Assembly: GCA_035534835.1 (NCBI GenBank)
Contig: DATLRE010000168.1
Location: forward strand, 1 to 11,222
Direction: 5' to 3'
DNA length: 11,222 nt
Source of the DNA: Bog-756 sp035534835
Lineage (GTDB): Bacteria > Actinomycetota > Acidimicrobiia > Acidimicrobiales > RAAP-2
Position 1 is the first letter of the stretch. Each line of letters begins with the position of its first letter. The notes below the pieces were generated by a model that saw only the letters and a program-made list of their open reading frames with translations, was not told where the DNA came from and did not search any database. The translations under genes and the position numbers were made by a program. Of the stretch, positions 1 to 6,725 are shown piece by piece.

Positions 1-315
1 TGCGGTGAGCGTGCCCGGGTCGAGCGCCGCCCAGACCACGCCGGTGTAGCGCCTCCAGGCCGGCAGGACGGGCGCGCCGCCGGCCACCAGTGCGTGGGTG
101 GCCGCCACGGCCCGGTCGAGCAGTTCGCCCCGGACACCGAGCACCCGGGCCTGCAGGGCGGGGCCGGGCGACCGGAGCAGTCGCCCGAGTTCCTCGAGCA
201 CCAGGGACCGGGGGTGGGCCAGTGCCTCGTCGAACGAACCCGGCCGCGCCGGTGGGCGGCCGCCCGCGGCCTTCCCTTCGGACGGGGGCAGGAGCAGCAG
301 GGGGGGCCGGGGCAC
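1..315 (-). CDS. yaaA: YaaA (DUF328) family protein, N-terminal part, runs off left edge
   Basis: The first 105 codons are visible. The start region reads MPRPPLLLLPPSEGK. The LLLPPSEGK opening, a later LAHPRS segment, a GVRGELLDRAVAA helix and the RYTGVVWAALD motif at the end of the visible part are hallmarks of the YaaA family as seen in actinobacteria. E. coli YaaA is a peroxide-stress protein that lowers intracellular free iron and is cytoplasmic; no enzymatic reaction is firmly assigned. The chosen start is a GTG at 315-313. There is no clear Shine-Dalgarno sequence, so a start a few codons away is possible. The gene lies 46 bases after the kinase stop on the same strand and is probably the last visible member of that operon. 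The family assignment is good; the role in this organism is inferred. Confidence 0.78.
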   Translation of the reverse strand, partial: MPRPPLLLLPPSEGKAAGGRPPARPGSFDEALAHPRSLVLEELGRLLRSPGPALQARVLGVRGELLDRAVAATHALVAGGAPVLPAWRRYTGVVWAALDPGTLTA

Positions 316-330
316 GGATGGGGACCGTAG

Positions 331-355
331 CGGCCCGGCCGGCCGGCCCGGGCCG
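331..355. terminator. GC-rich inverted repeat between kinase and yaaA
   Basis: CGGCCCGG (331-338) and CCGGGCCG (348-355) are perfect 8-bp arms around a 9-base GC-rich loop, just after the kinase stop. There is no T-run on either side, so it is not a canonical intrinsic terminator. It could be a weak or attenuating hairpin between the two genes, or a chance product of very high GC. Confidence 0.25.
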
Positions 356-361
356 ACCCCC

Positions 362-1390
362 TCAGGGGGTGAGCTGTCGGACCGCGAAGCCGGCCGGTGC
401 CCCGGCCAGGAGCCGCTCGAGTTCGTCCCTTTCGAGCAGCCCGGCCTGGGTCCCGACCTCCTGGACTACCCGCATCGAGTTGATCGGGGCACGGGCCATC
501 GCCCCGGCGAGGGTGAGGCCCGAGGCGACCGCGGCCACCAGGGTGGCGGCGAAGGCGTCGCCGGCACCGGTCCGGTCGATCACGGGCGCATCGTCGGGGA
601 ACACCGGTACCTCGAAGTGCCGGTTCCCGTCCGTCCCGTAGGCACCGGCCGAGCCGTCGGTCACCACCACCCGGGCCGGGCCGAGACCCAGCATCCGGTC
701 CAGGAGCACGGCCGGCGCCTCCTCGGGCGAACTCCCTACGAGACTGGCGGCCTCCTCGCGGTTGCAGACGACCAGTCCGGACCGGCGGAGCAGGCGGTCC
801 AGGGCCCGCGCACCTCGTGCGATCTGCAGCGTTCCCGGTTCGAAGGCGAGGGACACCTCGGGGTGTGACTCCAGCCAGTCCACGATCTCGTCCTCGTAGG
901 CGTGGGCGTCCCGTCCGACCGACGAGAGGAAGAGCCAGTCGGGGACCTCGGTCGGCCGCAGCGGGGACCAGTGGCAGTCGTGCTGCTCGTGGTGGACGAG
1001 GATGGTGCGCTCGTGACCCACCCGGAGCACGAAGTTCCGGTTGGTCGGCACCGTCGGGTCGAGGCGCACCAGGGAGGCGTCCACCCCTTCCGCGCGCAGG
1101 GCGTCGATGGCGTCGCGTCCGGCCCCGTCGGTCCCCGTGTAGGCCACCAGGGCCACCCGCAGGCCCAGGCGGGCGCACGCCACGGCCACGTTGGCCGAGT
1201 TCCCTCCGGCGGCCACCGTGGTGGTGACGTCGCAGGCCACCTTTGCGCCGAAGGGCAGCACCAGCCGGCGCCCGGCCGGTCCCGACTCGACGACGGCGTC
1301 GTGCTCGGACACGGTGAGGTAGACGTCGACGGCGACATCGCCGACGCAGACGAGATCGGGACGGGACCGCGGCCGCCCGTCATCGGTCAC
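362..1390 (-). CDS. PfkB-family carbohydrate kinase (ribokinase superfamily)
   Basis: A cytoplasmic sugar or nucleoside kinase that transfers the ATP gamma-phosphate to a hydroxyl; the substrate cannot be read from sequence. The protein is 342 aa, the usual family length. The N-terminal core starts at PDLVCVGDVAVDVYL (residues 11-25). PfkB signature 1 is seen as AGGNSANVAVACARLG (61-76), an NREEA segment at 210-214, and signature 2 as DRTGAGDAF (272-280) with Asp278 as catalytic base and GAGD as anion hole. The start chosen is GTG at 1390, because GGAGG stands 5 bases upstream. An ATG at 1435 would add 15 low-complexity residues, lacks a ribosome site and overlaps the upstream gene. It lies 25 bases after the second TetR gene and is almost surely co-transcribed with it. 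Family certain, substrate unknown. Confidence 0.92.
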   Translation of the reverse strand: MTDDGRPRSRPDLVCVGDVAVDVYLTVSEHDAVVESGPAGRRLVLPFGAKVACDVTTTVAAGGNSANVAVACARLGLRVALVAYTGTDGAGRDAIDALRAEGVDASLVRLDPTVPTNRNFVLRVGHERTILVHHEQHDCHWSPLRPTEVPDWLFLSSVGRDAHAYEDEIVDWLESHPEVSLAFEPGTLQIARGARALDRLLRRSGLVVCNREEAASLVGSSPEEAPAVLLDRMLGLGPARVVVTDGSAGAYGTDGNRHFEVPVFPDDAPVIDRTGAGDAFAATLVAAVASGLTLAGAMARAPINSMRVVQEVGTQAGLLERDELERLLAGAPAGFAVRQLTP

Positions 1391-1395
1391 CGCAA

Positions 1396-1400
1396 CCTCC
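1396..1400 (-). promoter_or_regulatory. Ribosome binding site deciding the kinase start
   Basis: On the minus strand GGAGG is followed by TTGCG and then GTG at 1390. This is a strong Shine-Dalgarno sequence at 5-base spacing. The competing ATG at 1435 has none. Confidence 0.7.
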
Positions 1401-1415
1401 GGGGCCGTGGCGGGT

Positions 1416-2249
1416 TCAGGCAGCGGGCGCGACATGGGTCCAGTCGGGGTCGATCTCGAGGAAACGGAGGGCGAGGGCCTCCATGCACACCCCGAACAGG
1501 GTCCACTCCTGTGGCGCACCGTCCGGCCCGGTGGGCCGCTCGACCAGGGTGAGTTCGGGATCACCCCCCTGGCGGAGGGCGGCGCCCTCGACCATGGCGC
1601 TCACCGCCAGCGTGAACTGGTGCAGGGTCAGCGGCGCCCGGACCCGGAGGCCCAGGTGGCTGCAGATGCCGGCGAAGAGCTGTTCCCACACGTCCGCCGC
1701 GGTGTCGAGCCCGGTGGTGAGCGCGTCCCGGATCCTCCGCCGGTGACCGGTCGGGGTGGTGGTGAGCGCGAGCACCCACACTCCCACCCACAGCGACCAG
1801 TCCCGGGTCTCGAGGCGTGCCCGCATGCTCGCCTCGCCCCCCACGCGTGCCAGTTCGCACAGCGACCGCACCCGGGCCTCCGGTGACGTCCGGTCGAACG
1901 CGTCGAGCAGTGGGGCGAGCGCACCGAGCGTGCGGTCCAGCTCGCCCGATGCGTCCGCCTTCGAGGCGATCGACTCGAGCACGTCCGCCCGGAAGTGCTC
2001 CTGGTTCTCCCAGACCCTGCGGATGACCGATGCGTTGGTCAGGCGCACTCCCGTGGTCGCGGCGAGATGGTCGAAGACCCGCCGGAACGTGAGTTCGCCG
2101 GCGCCGACGGCGAGACCCTCCTCCTCGAGGATCGCCCGGCCGGCGCCGACGAGCAGGTCGCGCAGCTCGCCGCGGCTGCGCCTCGTCCGTCGCGTCTCCA
2201 AGAGCTCCGCCATCGCACCATCGTCGCAGACGTTGGGACGGGGGAGCAT
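1416..2249 (-). CDS. TetR-like transcriptional regulator, second of a tandem pair
   Basis: A DNA-binding regulator of 277 aa. The N-terminal helix-turn-helix spans about residues 52-88, with LTFRRVFDHLAATTGVRL followed by TNASVIRRVWENQ. This resembles the TetR DNA-binding domain, but the usual recognition-helix YxxF pattern is replaced by RRVWENQ. A long helical ligand/dimer domain follows, with WSLWVGVWVLA, LGLRVRAP and EWTLFGV segments. The protein aligns along its whole length with the upstream regulator, about half identical by eye, so the two arose by tandem duplication. The start chosen (ATG at 2249-2247) overlaps the upstream stop as TGATG, implying translational coupling. An ATG at 2213 is an alternative that gives 265 aa. 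Ligand and target genes are unknown; autoregulation is likely. Confidence 0.82.
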   Translation of the reverse strand: MLPRPNVCDDGAMAELLETRRTRRSRGELRDLLVGAGRAILEEEGLAVGAGELTFRRVFDHLAATTGVRLTNASVIRRVWENQEHFRADVLESIASKADASGELDRTLGALAPLLDAFDRTSPEARVRSLCELARVGGEASMRARLETRDWSLWVGVWVLALTTTPTGHRRRIRDALTTGLDTAADVWEQLFAGICSHLGLRVRAPLTLHQFTLAVSAMVEGAALRQGGDPELTLVERPTGPDGAPQEWTLFGVCMEALALRFLEIDPDWTHVAPAA

Positions 2250-3076
2250 CAGGCGGTCGTGACCGGGCCCGTCCAGTCCGGATCCGGCTCGAGGTACTGC
2301 AGTGCGAGCGCCTCGAGCCCCACCCCGAACAGGGTCCACTCCTCGAGCCCACCGCCGGGGCCCGTGGGGCGGACGATCGCCGCGGTGTCCCGCTCGGCGC
2401 CCTCGCGCAGCGCGCAACCCTCCACCAGTGCACCCACCGACACGGTCAACTGGCGCAGGGTGAACGGCGCCCGCACCCGGAGGCCCAGATACGAGGCCAT
2501 GGATGCGTAGAGCTCTGCCCAGGCGTCGGTGGTCGACTCGTACCCGTCGATCAGCGCCTGACGAATCCGTCGGCCGCGCTCGGACGGCGGGCCCGTCACG
2601 GCCAGGACCCACACCCCGACCCAGAGCGACCAGTTGCGCGAGTCGACGAGGGTCCGCAGGCTCGCCGCGCCCCCGACACGGCACACCTCCGAGAGTCCCC
2701 GGAGCCGTCCCGCCGGCGACGACAGGTCGATCGCCTCGAACAGCGGCACGAGTGCGGCGGCGGTGTCGCCCATCTCACCACCGGTGTCGCCGGCCCGAGC
2801 CACCGCGAGGAGGACGTCGTCCTGGAATTCCGCCTGGTTCTCCCACACCCGCCGGATCACCGACGCATTGGTCAGTCGCACCCCGGACGAGGACTCGACC
2901 CGGTCGAGCACCTTCTTGAAGGTGAGCTCCTCGGCGCCGACCCCGAGCCCCTGCTCCACCAGGATGGCCAACCCGGCCTGGAGCATCAGTGCCCGGATCT
3001 CGTCGCGGGAGCGACGGGCCGGCCGGCCGGACTGTGGAGGCTCTCGCACGCTCCCATCGTTCCAGACCGCCGACAC
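2249..3076 (-). CDS. TetR-like transcriptional regulator, first of a tandem pair
   Basis: A DNA-binding regulator of 275 aa and first gene of the leftward operon. The helix-turn-helix spans about residues 50-85 (LTFKKVLDRVESSSGVRL then TNASVIRRVWENQ). The GVRLTNASVIRRVWENQ stretch is identical in the next gene, so the two proteins may read the same DNA site. The C-terminal helical domain carries WSLWVGVWVLA, LGLRVRAP and EWTLFGV blocks and ends DPDWT plus a few residues, as in its paralogue. The start is GTG at 3076; an in-frame TAG about 50 bases upstream excludes a much longer protein. No Shine-Dalgarno sequence is visible, and a GTG at codon 10 is an alternative. A perfect palindrome lies 31 bases upstream and is a good candidate operator. 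The effector is unknown. Confidence 0.82.
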   Translation of the reverse strand: MSAVWNDGSVREPPQSGRPARRSRDEIRALMLQAGLAILVEQGLGVGAEELTFKKVLDRVESSSGVRLTNASVIRRVWENQAEFQDDVLLAVARAGDTGGEMGDTAAALVPLFEAIDLSSPAGRLRGLSEVCRVGGAASLRTLVDSRNWSLWVGVWVLAVTGPPSERGRRIRQALIDGYESTTDAWAELYASMASYLGLRVRAPFTLRQLTVSVGALVEGCALREGAERDTAAIVRPTGPGGGLEEWTLFGVGLEALALQYLEPDPDWTGPVTTA

Positions 3077-3107
3077 CGAGGACGGGCGGGCAGTGGCCGG
3101 ACCCCGG

Positions 3108-3127
3108 GTCGCAACAGTTGTTGCGAC
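3108..3127. promoter_or_regulatory. Perfect palindrome, candidate TetR operator
   Basis: GTCGCAAC-AGTT-GTTGCGAC has perfect 8-bp arms around a 4-base spacer. It lies 31 bases upstream of the first TetR start. TetR-family repressors usually bind such short dyads close to their own gene. A further GTTGCAA half-site follows at 3133-3139. Binding by either TetR protein is inferred. Confidence 0.55.
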
Positions 3128-3133
3128 CTAGAG

Positions 3134-3162
3134 TTGCAAAAAGTGTAGACGACGTTCATACT
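3134..3162 (+). promoter_or_regulatory. Candidate sigma70-type promoter reading toward the sulfatase
   Basis: TTGCAA (3134-3139), a 17-base spacer and CATACT (3157-3162) each match the consensus boxes at 4 of 6 positions. The -35 element overlaps a GTTGCAA half-site, so a bound TetR protein would block it. It would make a leader of more than 300 bases before the sulfatase. Confidence 0.35.
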
Positions 3163-3230
3163 GTCCGCATTGGGTGGCGGATCGACCGCCCCGGGGTCTG
3201 GCGGCCTCCGGGGAGGTGCTGGCGGGTGCG

Positions 3231-3261
3231 GCGGGCGTCCGGTTCACCACCGGATGCCCGC
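3231..3261 (+). repeat. Long hairpin in the sulfatase leader region
   Basis: GCGGGCGTCCGGT (3231-3243) can pair with ACCGGATGCCCGC (3249-3261) around the 5-base loop TCACC. In plus-strand RNA the one non-Watson-Crick position is a G-U wobble; in minus-strand RNA it becomes an A-C mismatch. The structure is therefore most stable in RNA read toward the sulfatase. There is no following T-run. It may be an attenuator-like leader element, a small RNA part, or a long DNA dyad. Confidence 0.45.
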
Positions 3262-3389
3262 TACCCGTCCTGCGCAGTGCCGAGTTCGGGGACCGCGCGT
3301 CGCCCGTGGTGGCACGTCGGCCAGGAATCCGCCGGCTCCCGTCGGACGGCGGCGGCGGGCGCGCCCGGAAGGGTGGACCGCCCCGACAG

Positions 3390-3418
3390 TGGACAGCGCC
3401 GCGCCGGGTATCTATCGT
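3390..3418 (+). promoter_or_regulatory. Candidate promoter for the sulfatase gene
   Basis: TGGACA (3390-3395, 5 of 6 consensus), a 17-base spacer and TATCGT (3413-3418, 4 of 6) form a sigma70-like pair. A transcript would start near 3425 and carry a leader of about 70 bases. An imperfect dyad (ATCGTCA ... TGACAGAT, 3414-3436) straddles the expected start site and could be an operator. Confidence 0.4.
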
Positions 3419-3477
3419 CAGTCGTATTGACAGATGATTCGCGGCAGCGGCCGCGGAGCGTCACCCGGAGCCCCCTT

Positions 3478-3486
3478 GAGGTGAGG
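3478..3486 (+). promoter_or_regulatory. Ribosome binding site of the sulfatase
   Basis: GAGGTGAGG lies 8 bases before the ATG at 3495. It supports this start over in-frame alternatives. Confidence 0.6.
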
Positions 3487-3494
3487 ACGTCCCC

Positions 3495-5756
3495 ATGCAG
3501 CAGTTCGAGCCGTTCGACGGCGTGATCGCACGGACCGAGGCGGAGTCGGAGCCGTGGTGGCCCGTCCCGCCGCATCCGGGGGACGATGCGCCCGACATGG
3601 TCGTGATCCTCCTCGACGACACCGGGTTCTCCCACTTCGGCTGCTACGGATCGGACCTGGCCACGCCCAACATCGACGCGCTCGCCGCCGGGGGACTGCG
3701 CTACTCGAACTTCCACGTCACGCCGCTGTGCTCGCCCACCCGTGCGTCCCTCCTGACCGGGCGCAACCACCACGCGGTGGGCATGCGGGCCATCTCCAAC
3801 TTCGACAGCGGGTACCCGCACATGCGGGGGCACATCACCAACCACGCCACGACCATGGCCGAGGTGCTCCGCGACGAGGGATACGCCACGTTCGCCGTCG
3901 GCAAGTGGCACCTGTGCGCCATGGAGAACGCCTCGGCCGCGGGACCCTACGACCAGTGGCCGTGCCAACGGGGATTCGACCGCTTCTACGGGTTCCTCGA
4001 GGGCGAGACGGACCAGTTCTCGCCGGACCTCGTCTACGACAACCATCGGATCGAGCCCCCCGCCTCCCCCGAGGAGGGCTACCACCTGAGCGAGGACCTG
4101 GTCGACCACGCCATCGCGTTCATCCACGACTCGGTCTCCATCCGGCCCGACCGGCCCTTCTTCACCTACCTGGCCTTCGGCGCCATGCACGCGCCCCATC
4201 AGGCGCCGGCCGACTACCTGGCGAAGTACCGGGGCCGGTTCGACGAGGGGTGGGACGTGGCACGCGAACGGTGGTTCGCCCGCCAGGTCGAACTGGGCCT
4301 GCTCCCGCCCGGCACGCAGCTCGCCCCGCGCAATCCGGGTGTCGAACCCTGGGACTCGCTCCCCGACAACCAGAAGCGCCTGGCGGCGCGGCTGCAGGAG
4401 GCGTTCGCCGCGTTCCTCGAGCACACGGACGCCCAGATCGGACGCCTGGTCGCCGACCTCGAACGACTGGGACGGCTCGACAACACCGTGCTGCTCGTGC
4501 TGTCCGACAACGGGGCCAGCCAGGAGGGTGGGCCCTTCGGCATCCTCCACGAGATGAAGTACTTCAACATGCTGGTCGAGACACCCGACGAGGCCGTCGA
4601 GCGCCTCGACGACATCGGTGGTCCGCACAGCCACGCCAACTACCCCTGGGGCTGGGCGCAGGCCGGCAACACCCCCTTCAAGTGGTACAAGCAGAACACG
4701 CACGAGGGAGGGGTCCACGTTCCGCTCATCGTCCACTGGCCGACCGGCGTGACCGACGCCGGTGCCGTCCGCGACCAGTTCCACCACGTCGACGACGTCG
4801 CACCCACCATCTACGACCTGCTCGGGATCACCGCCCCCGACGTCTACCGCGGCTTCGACCAGCTGCCGGTCAGCGGGCGGTCGATGCGGTACACCTTCGA
4901 CGACCCCGACGCCCCGACCACCAAGCGGGTCCAGTACTACGAGATGTTCGGGCACCGGGCGATCGTGGCCGACGGCTGGAAGGCGGTGACCCGGCACCAG
5001 GCCGGCACACCGTTCGACGACGACACGTGGGAGCTGTACCACTACGACGTCGACCGCTCCGAGTGCGACGACCTCGCCGACGCCATGCCCGAGAAGCTCG
5101 CGTCGCTCATCGACCGCTGGTGGGAGGAGGCGGAGGACCAGGGCGTGCTCCCCCTCGACGACCGGTCCATCGAGCTGTTCTTCACCCGCTACCGCGACCG
5201 GTCGGTCCACCCCACCGACCGCCGCTACACCTACCACCCTCCGATGGCGCCCCTGCCGGCCCAGGTCGCCCCGAGCATGGGCGGCCGCGGCTTCGACCTG
5301 GCCGCCACCATCGACCGTCCCCCCGGCGCCGGGGGCGTGCTCTTCGCCACCGGCACCGAGAACTCGGGCCTCAGCGTCTTCGTGCAGGGCGACCGGTTGG
5401 TGTTCGACTACAACTGCTTCAACGACCACCACGTCGTGGAGTCCTCCGTCGAGGTCCCCGTCGGCCCGTCGGTCGTGGGCGTGCGGTTCCGACGCGGGGG
5501 CGCCGGTGGCTCGGCCGGGCTCTTCGTCGACGGCGTGCCGTGCGGCACCATGACGGTCCCGTTCGCCATGCACATCATCTCGAGCGTCGGACCGAGCGTC
5601 GGCTACGACCACGGCAGCCCGGTCAGCGAGCGCTACACCGGCCACTTCCCCTTCGAGGGGACCCTCGACCGGGTCGACATCGCCGTCGCCCACAAGGACA
5701 CGGAGTCCTCCGACGTGCTCGGGTCACGCCAGCGCGCCGCCATGTCCCAGCAGTAG
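3495..5756 (+). CDS. Cys-type arylsulfatase family hydrolase, AtsA/AtsD-like, with C-terminal beta-sandwich domain
   Basis: Hydrolyses sulfate esters using a formylglycine made from cysteine. At 753 aa it is close to the large mycobacterial sulfatases AtsA and AtsD (about 787 aa). Visible active-site elements are Asp41-Asp42 (LLDD), the modification motif CSPTR with Cys79 and Arg83, Lys137 and His139 (VGKWHL), His232 (AMHAPH), Asp338-Asn339 (LSDNG) and Lys397 (GNTPFKWYK). From about residue 595 an extra domain begins (GGRGFDLAATIDRP ... SGLSVFVQGDRLVFDYN ... GTLDRVDIAV) that reads like a concanavalin/laminin-G-type beta-sandwich. No signal peptide or membrane segment is seen, so it should be cytoplasmic. 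A formylglycine-generating enzyme is needed but absent here. It diverges from the TetR pair, possibly under their control. The natural substrate is unknown. Confidence 0.95.
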   Translation: MQQFEPFDGVIARTEAESEPWWPVPPHPGDDAPDMVVILLDDTGFSHFGCYGSDLATPNIDALAAGGLRYSNFHVTPLCSPTRASLLTGRNHHAVGMRAISNFDSGYPHMRGHITNHATTMAEVLRDEGYATFAVGKWHLCAMENASAAGPYDQWPCQRGFDRFYGFLEGETDQFSPDLVYDNHRIEPPASPEEGYHLSEDLVDHAIAFIHDSVSIRPDRPFFTYLAFGAMHAPHQAPADYLAKYRGRFDEGWDVARERWFARQVELGLLPPGTQLAPRNPGVEPWDSLPDNQKRLAARLQEAFAAFLEHTDAQIGRLVADLERLGRLDNTVLLVLSDNGASQEGGPFGILHEMKYFNMLVETPDEAVERLDDIGGPHSHANYPWGWAQAGNTPFKWYKQNTHEGGVHVPLIVHWPTGVTDAGAVRDQFHHVDDVAPTIYDLLGITAPDVYRGFDQLPVSGRSMRYTFDDPDAPTTKRVQYYEMFGHRAIVADGWKAVTRHQAGTPFDDDTWELYHYDVDRSECDDLADAMPEKLASLIDRWWEEAEDQGVLPLDDRSIELFFTRYRDRSVHPTDRRYTYHPPMAPLPAQVAPSMGGRGFDLAATIDRPPGAGGVLFATGTENSGLSVFVQGDRLVFDYNCFNDHHVVESSVEVPVGPSVVGVRFRRGGAGGSAGLFVDGVPCGTMTVPFAMHIISSVGPSVGYDHGSPVSERYTGHFPFEGTLDRVDIAVAHKDTESSDVLGSRQRAAMSQQ

Positions 5757-5781
5757 GCGGCGCCGCCACCCCACCGCGGGC

Positions 5782-6651
5782 TCAGGCCGTGAACCGGGCC
5801 GAGGCGCCCGCGTCCACGTCGATCACCGAACCCGTGATGTGGCGTGCCCCCTCCGAACAGAGGAAGACCACGGCGGCCGTCACCTCGTCGGGCTCCAGCC
5901 ACGGCACCGGCTGGACGTGGAGCGACGCCATCACCGGGGCGACGTCCTCCCGGGTCGGCTCCTCGACGTCGGGGCGCATCAGCCGGTACAACATGTCGTT
6001 GTGGACCATGTCGGTCGAGATGTTGCCGGGGGCGATCACGTTGGCCGTCACGCCGAAGTGGGCCATCTCGTGGGCGACCGACTTGGTGAGGCCGATGACC
6101 CCCCACTTCGAGGCGCAGTAGGCGGGGATCAGCGGGTTGGCCGAGCGGCCCATCATCGACGAGATGCCGACGATCCGGCCCCACCGGTTGCGCCGCATGT
6201 GCGGTGCCACGGCCCGCATGGCGTTGAACACGCCCGTGAGGTTGGTGTCCACCGTCTCGGACCACCCGGCCGCGTCGAGGTCGAAGATGGACCCGAGGGT
6301 CGACACGCCGGCGTTGGCGACGAGGATGTCGACCGATCCGAGGTCGGCGACCACCCCGTCGACGAAGGCGAGCATGGCGGCCAGGTCCCGGACGTCGGCC
6401 GTCGCCACGACACAGCGGCGGTCCTCGGCCTCCACCAGGTGGGCCGTCTCGGCCAGATCCTCGGGCGTGGCCAGCGGGTAGGTCACCGTGTCGAGGTCGG
6501 CGCAACGGTCGACGAGGGCGATGTCGGCACCCTGCCGGGCCAGTTCCACGGCATGGCTGCGGCCCTGGCCGCGGGCGCCGCCGGTGATCACGGCCACCCG
6601 GCCGGCGAACTGCCCGTCCGCCGACGGTCCCGACGCTGCGTGCTCCGACAT
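5782..6651 (-). CDS. Mycofactocin-coupled type SDR family oxidoreductase
   Basis: A 289-aa NAD-dependent short-chain dehydrogenase, probably oxidising an alcohol or reducing a ketone. The Rossmann motif TGGARGQG is at residues 23-30, with Asp48 (LVDRC) pointing to NAD. The family-specific insert TYPLATPEDLAETAHLVEA spans 57-75, followed by DV at 86-87, NAG at 113-115, Asn137, Ser165 (GISSMMG), Tyr178 and Lys182 (YCASK). GARGQGRSHAVELA and YPLATPEDLAET are the marks of the subgroup whose bound NAD is thought to be recycled by mycofactocin. The ATG is preceded by GGGGGAGG at 4 bases. It lies 74 bases after the PaaX gene and is likely co-transcribed with it. It converges with the sulfatase, 25 bases between stops. 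No mycofactocin biosynthesis gene is in view. Confidence 0.92.
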   Translation of the reverse strand: MSEHAASGPSADGQFAGRVAVITGGARGQGRSHAVELARQGADIALVDRCADLDTVTYPLATPEDLAETAHLVEAEDRRCVVATADVRDLAAMLAFVDGVVADLGSVDILVANAGVSTLGSIFDLDAAGWSETVDTNLTGVFNAMRAVAPHMRRNRWGRIVGISSMMGRSANPLIPAYCASKWGVIGLTKSVAHEMAHFGVTANVIAPGNISTDMVHNDMLYRLMRPDVEEPTREDVAPVMASLHVQPVPWLEPDEVTAAVVFLCSEGARHITGSVIDVDAGASARFTA

Positions 6652-6725
6652 GGTGCCTCCCCCGTTCGATCGTGCCCGACCGCTCCGGCCGCGTCCACGC
6701 GGGGCCGCTGCCCCGGACCGGGATC

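Larger units (their letters stand above)
3077..3494. other. Divergent control region between the TetR pair and the sulfatase
   Basis: A 418-base stretch without a convincing gene. It holds a palindrome at 3108-3127, a promoter-like pair at 3134-3162, a long hairpin at 3231-3261, a GC palindrome (CGGGCGCGCCCG, 3356-3367), a second promoter-like pair at 3390-3418 and the sulfatase ribosome site. The segment about 3108-3165 is clearly A+T-richer than its surroundings. Confidence 0.7.

Noticed and set aside
98..868. Plus-strand open frame over the left end
   Set aside because: It is antisense to the YaaA start and the kinase C-terminus, both with recognisable family motifs.
1391..1435. Upstream ATG start for the PfkB kinase at 1435
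   Set aside because: It lacks a ribosome site, overlaps the TetR gene by 20 bases and adds only low-complexity residues. GTG at 1390 has GGAGG at ideal spacing.
3427..3432. Perfect TTGACA consensus -35 box before the sulfatase
   Set aside because: No -10-like sequence stands 15-19 bases downstream; that stretch is GC-rich.
3261..5693. Minus-strand open frame of 810 codons opposite the sulfatase
   Set aside because: It lies antisense to a gene with clear catalytic motifs. Its product is a Val/Gly/Asp/Glu-rich composition typical of the mirror frame of high-GC coding DNA, with no domain.
5756..5767. GGCGGCGCCGCC palindrome between convergent sulfatase and SDR stops
   Set aside because: It is a 12-bp loopless palindrome without a T-run on either side. 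It is too short to call a bidirectional terminator in DNA of this GC content.
3554..6121. Plus-strand open frame of 855 codons across the sulfatase and into the SDR
   Set aside because: It is Arg/Pro-rich with no motif and runs through two genes of opposite orientation, so it is a frame shadow.
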